Assembly (NCBI GenBank): GCA_014239625.1
Contig: JAAZYN010000190.1
Location: 1 to 6,898, forward strand
DNA length: 6,898 nucleotides
From: Myxococcales bacterium
GTDB taxonomy: Bacteria > Myxococcota_A > UBA9042 > PHBI01 > JAAZYN01
Direction of reading: 5' to 3'
A program made the translations under genes and the position numbers. The notes under the pieces were generated by a model. That model saw nothing but the letters and a program-made list of their open reading frames with translations, was not told the DNA's origin and searched no databases. Numbering within the stretch: the first letter of the stretch is position 1; every line of letters starts with the position of its first letter. This document shows, in pieces, positions 1-6,018 of this stretch.

Positions 1-40
1 CGAATACACACAGCGCGCGGAACAGGTAGCGTCGGTTCAT
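1..40 (-). CDS. 5' end of a truncated gene with signal-peptide-like start
   Basis: Reading the minus strand from an ATG at 40-38 gives MNRRYLFRALCVF before the window ends. A strong Shine-Dalgarno sequence, AGGAG at 50-46, sits 5 bases upstream of this ATG. Two arginines followed by a hydrophobic run are what the beginning of a Sec or lipoprotein signal peptide looks like. The product is therefore probably exported, in keeping with the neighbouring secreted proteins, but nothing can be said about its function because only 13 codons are visible. The gene is divergent from the copper monooxygenase-like gene that starts at 393. Confidence 0.6.
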   Translation of the reverse strand, partial: MNRRYLFRALCVF

Positions 41-392
41 GTGAGCTCCTGACCGAGAGGGTACCGAAACAGGTACCGGAAGTGAAGCTGGCCCGTGCGG
101 CCCGCTCCAGGGTCGAGGCGGCTTCGGGTGTCGGTGAACCGCCCGTGGCGGCGTCGATGATCGCCGCGGCCCGGGCGACGTGGTGGCCGCGTTACGGCGT
201 TACCCTCCGGCGCGATCATCCTCGCCGACCCGGTGAGCGCCGTCCCCAACGGGTCGAGCGACACCCACAGCCACTCCAGGGTGCCGGATCCCAGGCGCGG
301 ACCCGACCTGGCTCGAGCGCAGCTTGTTTTGTCTTGACCTCCGTCGGCCCGGGCGCTCAAGGATGAAGGTGACCTCTCCCCGGGAGACCGCT
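41..392. other. divergent intergenic region, no convincing gene
   Basis: These 352 bases separate two divergent genes and should hold both promoters. Open frames exist on both strands, but their translations are Arg/Pro-rich shadows with no recognisable family and no good ribosome binding site. Visible elements are a 7-base direct repeat GGTACCG at 60-66 and 72-78, placed 20-40 bases upstream of the left gene's start. There is also a 7-base inverted repeat, CGCGGCC at 165-171 with GGCCGCG at 185-191. A TTGACC hexamer at 334-339 lies upstream of the right-hand gene. None of these is strong enough to be called a defined operator or promoter. Confidence 0.5.
334..362 (+). promoter_or_regulatory. 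possible sigma-70-like promoter of the PHM-like gene
   Basis: TTGACC at 334-339 matches five of six bases of the -35 consensus. With a 17-base spacer, the -10 position falls on TCAAGG (357-362), which is a poor match to TATAAT. A transcript from here would begin about 25 bases before the ATG at 393. The -35 half is the only convincing part, so this is a weak suggestion. Confidence 0.2.
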
Positions 393-1601
393 ATGGCCCG
401 TGTTCAGCGATCGCACCTCTACGTCATGGCATGGGCGCTGCCTCTTGTGGCGTGTCCAGCCGACGCGCCGGTGTCGGACAGCCCCCTCGCGAGCTATGGC
501 GGCTCGGCCTGCGCACCGATCGCGGACGACTGCAGGAAGGAACAGCGCGGCTGTGTGGTCACCGATGGCACCCCGCGCTGCGAGATGTGCCCAGAGGGCC
601 ACTACCCCGTCGGCGCCGAGGGTGAGTGCGCCGCGTTGACCGGGACGCGTTGGCATCACGTCTTCGCGCCGTGGGACCTGGAGCCCGGCGAGGAGGTGGG
701 CGCGCTGTGCCAGAGCTGGATCCTGGACAACGACGAGCCGCTGTACGTGAACGCGGTGGAGTTCAAGACGACCGGCGGCTATCACCACTCGAACTGGTTT
801 TTTGTGCCCGAGAACTACAAAGACTGGACGGCCGAGCCATGGCCCGACTGCTACGGCGAAGGCTTTCACGAGATCGAAGCGGCGCTGGCCGGGGGAGTGC
901 TGTACGCGCAGTCGACCCAAACCCTCAGGGAGCTACAGAAGTTCAAGGATGGTGCCGTGGTCCGGATCCCGCCGCGGTCTCGAGTCATCACCGCCACCCA
1001 TCTGCTCAACGTCGCGCCCAACCCGATGACCACCGAGATGGAGCTGTCTTTCAACGCGCTGGATGCGAGCGCCGTGGAGACGCTGCTGACGCCCTTTCAG
1101 CTCATCTACGCGCCGCTCGATATCCCCCCGAACTCCGAAGCCATGTTCGAGTCGTCGTGCGATGTCCGCGCCGCGTTCGAGAGCTCCAAACCGAACACGC
1201 CCTTCGACATGAAGCTTCACTATCTGCTGCCCCACTATCATAAGCTGGGTACCGACCTGCAGGTGGAGGTCATCGGCGGCCCAGATGACGGCATGCAGCT
1301 CCTCGATCTCGGCGCATACACCGCTGATCCCGGCGGCGTCACCTTCGACCCGCCCATCGACCTCACGGGTGCGGACGGCCTACGTTTTCGGTGTGGCTAC
1401 AACAACCCCACGGACGCGGCGGTGGGGTGGGGGATCGGCGACCAGGAGATGTGCGAGGTGCTCGGCTTCATGGAGAGCACCATGGCGTTTTCGGCAGGGC
1501 CAAATGACAACACCGTGCTCGGCGTGATTCACGACGACGGCGTGGTGTGGAACGAAGGGGAGTGCTCGGTGCTGGGGTTCGACTTCACCCAGGAGCTCTG
1601 A
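393..1601 (+). CDS. PHM-like type II copper ascorbate-dependent monooxygenase lipoprotein
   Basis: This 402-residue protein resembles the peptidylglycine alpha-hydroxylating / dopamine beta-monooxygenase family, which uses two coppers, O2 and ascorbate to hydroxylate C-H bonds. Residues 1-20 are a signal peptide ending in the lipobox LVAC, so Cys21 is probably lipidated. A small Cys module (Cys40, 47, 54, 63, 66, 79) follows, and the catalytic region starts near residue 86. Candidate copper ligands are His131-His132 (GYHHSNW), His203 (ATHLLN), His281/His283 (PHYHKLG) and Met353 (DQEMC). These parallel rat PHM H107/H108, H172, H242/H244 and M314, and the last interval, H283 to M353, is 70 residues in both. 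Cys334 and Cys354 match a conserved disulfide of the family. The ATG at 393 is preferred over in-frame ATGs at 324 and 363 because GGGAG at 382-386 precedes it by 6 bases and it gives a clean signal peptide. The substrate is unknown. The gene is convergent with the next one. Confidence 0.8.
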   Translation: MARVQRSHLYVMAWALPLVACPADAPVSDSPLASYGGSACAPIADDCRKEQRGCVVTDGTPRCEMCPEGHYPVGAEGECAALTGTRWHHVFAPWDLEPGEEVGALCQSWILDNDEPLYVNAVEFKTTGGYHHSNWFFVPENYKDWTAEPWPDCYGEGFHEIEAALAGGVLYAQSTQTLRELQKFKDGAVVRIPPRSRVITATHLLNVAPNPMTTEMELSFNALDASAVETLLTPFQLIYAPLDIPPNSEAMFESSCDVRAAFESSKPNTPFDMKLHYLLPHYHKLGTDLQVEVIGGPDDGMQLLDLGAYTADPGGVTFDPPIDLTGADGLRFRCGYNNPTDAAVGWGIGDQEMCEVLGFMESTMAFSAGPNDNTVLGVIHDDGVVWNEGECSVLGFDFTQEL

Positions 1602-1616
1602 GGCCACAGCTCCTGG
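1589..1616 (+). terminator. 9-bp hairpin across the stop codon of the PHM-like gene
   Basis: CCAGGAGCT (1589-1597) and AGCTCCTGG (1608-1616) form a perfect 9-base-pair inverted repeat with a 10-base loop that contains the TGA stop. It lies in the 90-base gap between two convergent genes, where a terminator is expected. There is no T-run on either side, so it is not a canonical intrinsic terminator, and it may be a transcript-end stabilising stem or chance. Confidence 0.35.
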
Positions 1617-1691
1617 CCGCCGCCATGCGTCGCGTCGTGTCAGCGCTGGCGACTGCGGCCACGTCGCCCGAACCGCGATCCGACATGCGGG

Positions 1692-2564
1692 CTAATCGCA
1701 CTCGACCTGTAACGTGTACGGGCCGGTGTGGAAGCTCCAGCCATCGACCACGATGTAATAGTCCAACCCGGACGACGCGTTGAAGGTGACGACCTCGGGG
1801 TCGCCATCGTGCGAATAGTCGATACAGCTGTCCGGGTCGCAGGCGCCTTGCAGCAACCAGATGTTCAGGTCGTCACCAGCGAGCGGCGTCAGCGTGACGG
1901 TGACCGCCGCGTTGGCCGACACCTGGAACCCATACACGTGCTCGTCCGCGTTGTCCGCGTAGGCGTTGGTGCAGCTGTAGAGGTTCATGTCACCCCAGGT
2001 GCTCACCAGGCCTGTCTCCCCGTCGACGACGTCCCCACAGCCGATCGTGTACCCGGCCGAGCAGCTCCCCGCTGCGCCGTCATCTTGTGGCACGTCGGGC
2101 GCGGCGTCCGGGGGATCGACCACGCCGATGTCGGCGGTGATGGTGTCCGGGACGCCGAGATCTTGCAGGCTGGCGTCGCTGGCCGCGTCCTGATGGGTCT
2201 CGGGTGCCAGGTCCGCGGCGGTGTCCGAGGCGCCCTCGTCGGCCACGCCATCCTGGACGACCTCCGCCCCTGGAGCGGTCGGGAACTCAGCCGCCGCGTC
2301 CGTGGCGCCGTCGTCGGTGGCCCGTGGGCTGTCGACGGCGGCGTCGCCCGGCGCGGTGACATCGGTCGTGGGGAAGGCGCTGTCGATGGCGCAGACGCCC
2401 GAGGCGCAGACGAGGCCCTGGACGCACAGATCGGGCGCGATGCATCCGCAGCCGTCGGTTCCCAGCTGGCACACCGGGGCGGAGCCCGGGTCGGCGCAGC
2501 CCGCAGGGGACCAAGGGGCAACGAGGAGAGCGGCGATCAACGGCGGGGTGGGGCAGACGCGCAT
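1692..2564 (-). CDS. secreted Cys-rich protein with acidic linker and PPC-like C-terminal domain
   Basis: The 290-residue product has three parts. Residues 1-23 are a signal peptide with hydrophobic core LIAALLVA and a possible lipobox SPAGC; Pro at -3 is unusual, so lipidation of Cys23 is uncertain. A small Cys-rich segment at residues 32-58 (Cys32, 39, 41, 47, 53, 58) resembles the short Cys modules of myxobacterial surface proteins. Residues 60-166 form a low-complexity Asp/Ala/Pro/Thr linker without Cys. Residues 168-290 look like a bacterial pre-peptidase C-terminal (PPC) type beta-sandwich: a fold built around VTVTLTPLAGDDLNIWLL, a Cys pair at 242/247, and the closing strands YYIVVDGW and GPYTLQVEC. 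No catalytic domain is present, so a cell-surface or adhesive role is inferred. An in-frame ATG at 2582 adds six residues and has a GGGG stretch only 2 bases upstream; an ATG at 2654 is also open. The start is therefore tentative. Confidence 0.75.
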   Translation of the reverse strand: MRVCPTPPLIAALLVAPWSPAGCADPGSAPVCQLGTDGCGCIAPDLCVQGLVCASGVCAIDSAFPTTDVTAPGDAAVDSPRATDDGATDAAAEFPTAPGAEVVQDGVADEGASDTAADLAPETHQDAASDASLQDLGVPDTITADIGVVDPPDAAPDVPQDDGAAGSCSAGYTIGCGDVVDGETGLVSTWGDMNLYSCTNAYADNADEHVYGFQVSANAAVTVTLTPLAGDDLNIWLLQGACDPDSCIDYSHDGDPEVVTFNASSGLDYYIVVDGWSFHTGPYTLQVECD

Positions 2565-2794
2565 CTGCGGAGTATAGCTCATCGCCCCAGCGCTGACCCG
2601 GGCGACCGCGGCGGATGCGATTGGGGGCGCCCAGTTCCCCCGCCCAGCGGGCACCGGCCTCCGGGCGGGCCAGCGGGGTCACGGCACGTCGCAGGCCACC
2701 CGTCGGCGTCGGCGCGGGGTCGAAGAAGTCTGCGCGATGGCGCTGCGCCGTTGTATGGTGTGAGCTGATTCAATCCCGTCAACGAGGCCTCAAC

Positions 2795-4357
2795 ATGTCG
2801 CGACACGCCGGGCCCTTGGTGGTGCTCTTCATGCTGTTGGGGTGCGGTGAGGGGATAAGCGCCACAGAAGCGCCGTGCTCCATCGGGTCCCCCCAGCCGT
2901 GCGAGTGCGCGCCCGGTGTCTTCGGTACTCAGACCTGCGTCGAGGGCTCCTCCTTCGTCGCCTGCGACTGCAGCGCTTCGTTCATCGGCGCGGCTGACGT
3001 CGCCGACGCCGACGCCGCCGACGCCGAGGTCGGTGTCGACGCCGAGGTCGGTGTCGACGCCGACACGGGCGCTGAGGTCGGTGAAGACGTTTGGGCACCG
3101 TGCGTCACCTCGGATGACTGCGCACAGCATCCCGCCGACCCCTGCGCCCAGGGGATCTGCGCCGCCGGCGAGTGCATCAGCGCGCCTCGGCCAGGGGCGG
3201 CGTGTGATGACGGTGACCCCTGCACCGTCGACGACCTCTGCGAGCCCACCGGGATCTGCGCGGGTGGACCCAAGGACTGCATCGACGACAACGCCTGTAC
3301 CGTCGACACCTGCGCCGCGGATGCCGAGGGGACCTGCTTGCACACCATCAACTTTGGCGTCGCCTGTGACGACGGCGAGGTGTGCACCCTCGACGACAGC
3401 TGCCAGGCGGATGGGACGTGCGCCGGTGTGCCGGAGCCCACCTGCCTCGCCGAGTGCGGAAACGGGGTGGTGGAGGCCGGCGAAGACTGCGACGGCGCCA
3501 CCCTGGACGTCACCGCATGCAGCGAGCTCGGGCTCGGATATACCAGCGGCGCTGTGACGTGCGCGTCGTGCGCCTACGACGTCTCACAGTGCACGCGGTG
3601 CGGCAATGACCTCATCGAAGGCGATGAGGAGTGCGATGGCGCGGCGCCCATCACCTCGACCTGCGACGACGTCATCAGCGACAGCGTGGGGACGCTGAGC
3701 TGCACCGAGGTCTGCAGCCTGGACAGCTCAGGGTGTCTGAGCTGTGGCAACGGGATCGTGGAGGCCGGCGAGCAGTGCGACCTCTCCAACGCCGGCTGCG
3801 CTGTCGGGCAGTCGTGCGTCGACTGCGCGTGCGTCGGGGGCCCCGCCGATCCGTGCGAGTCCGCGGCGGCGGTCGGGGACCCGGCGTGTCTGTTGTTGGA
3901 GATCGACCAGACCGGCATCGGCTCCAATGGCTTCGATACGGTGTGGCGCGGTCAGAGCCTGGCCTTCACCGACGACGTGCTCGTCACCGGAGTCGCCTTC
4001 GCCAGCTGGAGCTGGGGGCCGCTGTACGACGAGTTTCGGTTGATGACCGCCGCCGACAATCTCAGCACGATCGCCTCCACGACGGCTATCTCCCACATCC
4101 AGGAGAGCAACATCAAGTGGTGGGAGCAGGCCGCCTTCGCCGCGCCCGTCGCGTTGACCGCCGGGGTCCCCTATACCCTCTGGTTTCACCTGGTCAGCGT
4201 GCCGTCGTCGACCCCCGGCTGTGACATCGAGGCCGTCGACCCCGGCTGGAAGTCCTACCACTCGGACGTAGCGCCGGAGCAGGCGACCCCGGGTGGGGGC
4301 GTCACGTGGGGATATCAATACGGGACGAACGTCCGCGTCTACGGCGCCATCCCCTGA
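2795..4357 (+). CDS. large Cys-rich repeat lipoprotein
   Basis: This 520-residue protein begins with a signal peptide whose lipobox MLLGC makes Cys17 the likely lipidated residue. Residues 28-59 are a Cys-rich head (PCECAPG, CDC). Residues 66-98 are an acidic Asp/Ala/Val/Glu linker encoded by tandem DNA repeats. Residues 103-217 hold Cys modules built on CDDGxxCTxDDxC (137-149 and 191-203), with a related CTVDTC unit at 168-173. Three repeats of the CGNGxxExGExCD type follow at residues 221-233, 269-281 and 317-329; these resemble myxococcal Cys-rich repeats (DUF4215-like). Residues 365-520 form a Cys-poor, Trp-rich, probably beta-sandwich domain that I do not recognise; it contains WRGQSLAF, FASWSWGPLYDEF and YTLWFHLV. 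The ATG at 2795 is chosen because GAGG at 2784-2787 precedes it by 7 bases and the signal peptide fits. A surface-display or ligand-binding role is inferred. A 5-base-pair hairpin (4358-4362 with 4372-4376) follows the stop. Confidence 0.85.
   Translation: MSRHAGPLVVLFMLLGCGEGISATEAPCSIGSPQPCECAPGVFGTQTCVEGSSFVACDCSASFIGAADVADADAADAEVGVDAEVGVDADTGAEVGEDVWAPCVTSDDCAQHPADPCAQGICAAGECISAPRPGAACDDGDPCTVDDLCEPTGICAGGPKDCIDDNACTVDTCAADAEGTCLHTINFGVACDDGEVCTLDDSCQADGTCAGVPEPTCLAECGNGVVEAGEDCDGATLDVTACSELGLGYTSGAVTCASCAYDVSQCTRCGNDLIEGDEECDGAAPITSTCDDVISDSVGTLSCTEVCSLDSSGCLSCGNGIVEAGEQCDLSNAGCAVGQSCVDCACVGGPADPCESAAAVGDPACLLLEIDQTGIGSNGFDTVWRGQSLAFTDDVLVTGVAFASWSWGPLYDEFRLMTAADNLSTIASTTAISHIQESNIKWWEQAAFAAPVALTAGVPYTLWFHLVSVPSSTPGCDIEAVDPGWKSYHSDVAPEQATPGGGVTWGYQYGTNVRVYGAIP
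3023..3088 (+). repeat. 18-bp tandem repeat in the acidic linker
   Basis: GCCGAGGTCGGTGTCGAC occurs twice in perfect tandem at 3023-3040 and 3041-3058. After a 12-base interruption, a diverged copy lies at 3071-3088. Each unit encodes Ala-Glu-Val-Gly-Val-Asp, or Ala-Glu-Val-Gly-Glu-Asp in the diverged copy. The repeat length is a multiple of three, so copy-number change would lengthen or shorten the linker without shifting the frame. Confidence 0.85.
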
Positions 4358-4429
4358 CCGAGTCGGGCCCGCTCGGAGCACCGTCAGCCGCCGATCGGCC
4401 ACGGCTCGAGCGCGGGCTTCGGGAGCGCG

Positions 4430-5122
4430 TCAGGATCTGCCGTAGACCGGCACCAGCGCCCCGTGGGTCACGGTGTTCTGCGGGGACGCCAGAAACGCCA
4501 CCGTGGCCGCGATCGCCGCCGTCGACGGCCAGGCCTCGTGGTCGGCCGTTGGCATCGCTTCGCGGTTCGCGGGGGTGTCGATGATCGACGGGATGATCGC
4601 GTTGACCAGGATCCCCTGTCCAGCCAGCTCCATGGCCAGCGCCTGGGTCATGTTGACGACGGCGGCCTTGGCCATGGAGTACGCCGCCATCCCGGCGACC
4701 GGGTGCAGCGCCGGCTTGGCGGCGACGTTGACCACCCGCCCGCCGTCTTCGCCCATGCTGCGCACGGCCTCGCGGATGCACAGGAAGCTCGTCAGCGTGT
4801 TCATGCGCCACTGCTGCTCGACCATCGACGCGGAGGTCTCGAGCAGCGGGGCCATGGCGAAACCGCCGGCCACCTGAATGGACGCCCAGAGCGTGCCGCA
4901 TTCGCCGTAGACACGCGCAGCCACGCTCTCGTCGGCCATGTCGACCTGGTCGAACACGGTGACGCGCTCGTGGTCGCCGTACGTGAAGCGCGCGCTGGGC
5001 GTCCCCCAGCACGTCGCGTAGCAACGCGCTCCAGCGTCCAGCAGCGCACCCAGGACCGCGCTGCCGAGGGCGCCGGTGCCCCCGGTGACCATGACTGAGC
5101 GACCTTCGTACGACAGCTTCAT
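4430..5122 (-). CDS. short-chain dehydrogenase/reductase, dihydropteridine reductase-like
   Basis: The 230-residue protein is a Rossmann-fold NAD(P)-dependent oxidoreductase of the SDR superfamily, presumably cytoplasmic. The dinucleotide motif TGGTGALG is at residues 13-20, an active-site-type Asn is at 108 (MNTLTSF), and the Tyr148-Lys152 pair sits in AYSMAK. The position 13 residues before the Tyr, normally the catalytic Ser, is Ala135 in NVAAKPA. Quinoid dihydropteridine reductase also lacks this Ser and has a similar GAKAAL segment. The C-terminal DTPANREAMPTAD (182-194) resembles that enzyme's DTPMNRKSMPEAD. This supports the QDPR-like clade, though the substrate is unproven. The usual NNAG motif is replaced by QVAGG (83-87). 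I took the ATG at 5122 because the glycine-rich loop is then at the usual distance. A GTG at 5161, with AAAGGG about 7 bases upstream, would add 13 residues. The gene is convergent with the Cys-rich lipoprotein, with a 72-base gap. Confidence 0.85.
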   Translation of the reverse strand: MKLSYEGRSVMVTGGTGALGSAVLGALLDAGARCYATCWGTPSARFTYGDHERVTVFDQVDMADESVAARVYGECGTLWASIQVAGGFAMAPLLETSASMVEQQWRMNTLTSFLCIREAVRSMGEDGGRVVNVAAKPALHPVAGMAAYSMAKAAVVNMTQALAMELAGQGILVNAIIPSIIDTPANREAMPTADHEAWPSTAAIAATVAFLASPQNTVTHGALVPVYGRS

Positions 5123-5328
5123 GGCTCGGGTGTAGCGCGTAATGGCGTCACCAGCAACCACGTGGTCGCCCTTTGTGCCGACCGCCGCCCTCCGAGCCGG
5201 CGCCGGTGAGTCGCGCCCGGTTCATCATGGACCACCCCTGTCGAGCGTATGGACCTTCTACGGAGTCCACGCTTGGAGCGTCAATTGGCCACTGGCGCTG
5301 GCGGCGATGGGCTCGCTGGGTGGTCGTC

Positions 5329-5544
5329 TCAGCCGGCCGGCTCGACGCCAACGTCGACCCGGTCGGCTCCGCCGCTGCCCAGGGGATCCGCCGGATCCGT
5401 CGACGGCAGCGTGGCGCGGATGTGCATCGGGTGGCAGCAGACCTGACAGTCCTCGTACTGCTCCACCGAGCGCGTGGCGCCGTCGAAGGTCAGCTCGATG
5501 GCCGTGGGCTGCCAACAGGCCGGGCAGGTGACGGTGACGATCAT
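5329..5544 (-). CDS. CPxCG-type small cysteine-rich protein
   Basis: This 71-residue protein matches the small CPXCG-motif family of presumed zinc-binding proteins. CPAC at residues 7-10 and EDCQVCCHPM at residues 31-40 give the candidate metal ligands Cys7, Cys10, Cys33 and Cys36 (plus Cys37). The first motif reads CPACW instead of the typical CPxCG, so the glycine is absent. The acidic, Gly/Asp-rich tail (49-71) is longer than the core needs. The family's molecular function is not known. The frame is open upstream without a stop as far as a GTG at 6018, so it may be translated as the tail of a 229-residue protein that includes the GH1-like segment. The ATG at 5544 is preferred because the CPxCG family normally starts just before the first Cys pair. 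AAGG lies about 12 bases upstream, which is further than ideal. Confidence 0.8.
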   Translation of the reverse strand: MIVTVTCPACWQPTAIELTFDGATRSVEQYEDCQVCCHPMHIRATLPSTDPADPLGSGGADRVDVGVEPAG

Positions 5545-6018
5545 GGGCGCGCTGACCTTACGGGGGCTCGGGGGCGCATCGGCCCGAGGCCACCAAACGT
5601 GTCCAAGCTGCGCTCTGGAGACGGTCCGCGCGCCGGCGATCTCACCCAACACGGTCCCCCCCATGGTCGGCGTCCGCGCGAAGGTGCTGCGGTCCACCGT
5701 GTAGCGATCGAAATGGGGCACGGAGCTGTCGGCCCACTCGAAGTTGCCCATCAAGCTCCAGTGATAGCGCCCGCGTACGTCGACACCTTCGCGGATGGCA
5801 CGGTGAATCTGCTCGAGGGAGCGGACGGTGTGCTCGGCGCGGCGGTCGTTGTTCGCGGCCAGGCCCGACCCAATGACCCCGCGCGTGACCGCGCGCGCTA
5901 GGTCTGGCCAGCGGTTACCGAACTCGGCCAGCGCCGCATCCCAGGAGTGGGTCGCGCACCTGGCCCTGGGGCGCCAGCCGGCCGGGATGCGCGGGGCGCC
6001 GTCGCCGATGGCGGTCAC
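5545..6018 (-). pseudogene. C-terminal remnant of a glycoside hydrolase family 1 protein
   Basis: Counting from the GTG at 6018, residues 24-131 match the C-terminal part of GH1 (beta-glucosidase-type) enzymes. The recognisable blocks are a WPDL segment (37-40), IHRAIREGVDVRG (71-83), WSLMGNFEW (87-95; usually WSLxDNFEW) and RTPTMGGTVLGEIAGAR (115-131). The catalytic nucleophile should lie in TENG or TEAG before this; here the equivalent stretch reads VIGSGLA (48-54) with no Glu. GH1 enzymes are about 440-480 residues long, and the barrel's N-terminal two thirds, including the acid/base Glu, is missing, so it cannot be an active glycosidase. The GTG overlaps the hydrolase stop in a GTGA, so it could still be translated by coupling. 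The frame has no stop before the CPxCG protein. A non-catalytic fusion protein at 5329-6018 is the alternative to a decayed gene. Confidence 0.65.

Noticed and set aside
165..191. GC-rich 7-bp inverted repeat as a terminator
   Set aside because: It has a 13-base loop and no T-run, and lies between divergent genes where no terminator is expected.
82..366. 94-codon plus-strand and 107-codon minus-strand open frames in the first intergenic region
   Set aside because: Neither has a credible ribosome binding site or family resemblance; both are Arg/Pro-rich as expected for shadow frames in GC-rich DNA.
1728..2768. 346-codon open frame on the plus strand
   Set aside because: It is antisense to the PPC-like gene, Arg/Gly/Asp-rich without any domain, and arises from the high GC content. 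The minus-strand frame has a signal peptide, Cys pattern and a recognisable beta-sandwich.
2579..3343. 254-codon open frame on the minus strand
   Set aside because: It overlaps the well-supported Cys-rich lipoprotein on the other strand and translates to Gly/Val/Asp-rich low-complexity sequence that mirrors the tandem repeat.
3440..3840. Cys-rich repeats as eukaryotic EGF or thrombospondin modules
   Set aside because: The CGNGxxExGExCD pattern with CxxC spacing fits the bacterial myxococcal-type repeats better than EGF or thrombospondin type 3, and the protein has a bacterial lipobox.
4302..5024. 240-codon minus-strand open frame overlapping the SDR
   Set aside because: It is an out-of-frame shadow of the SDR, extremely Arg/Gly-rich, and the SDR frame carries all the family motifs.
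5277..5299. Stem AGCGTCA/TGGCGCT downstream of the CPxCG gene
   Set aside because: It needs a G-U pair that exists only in a plus-strand transcript, whereas the flanking genes are on the minus strand, and there is no T-run.
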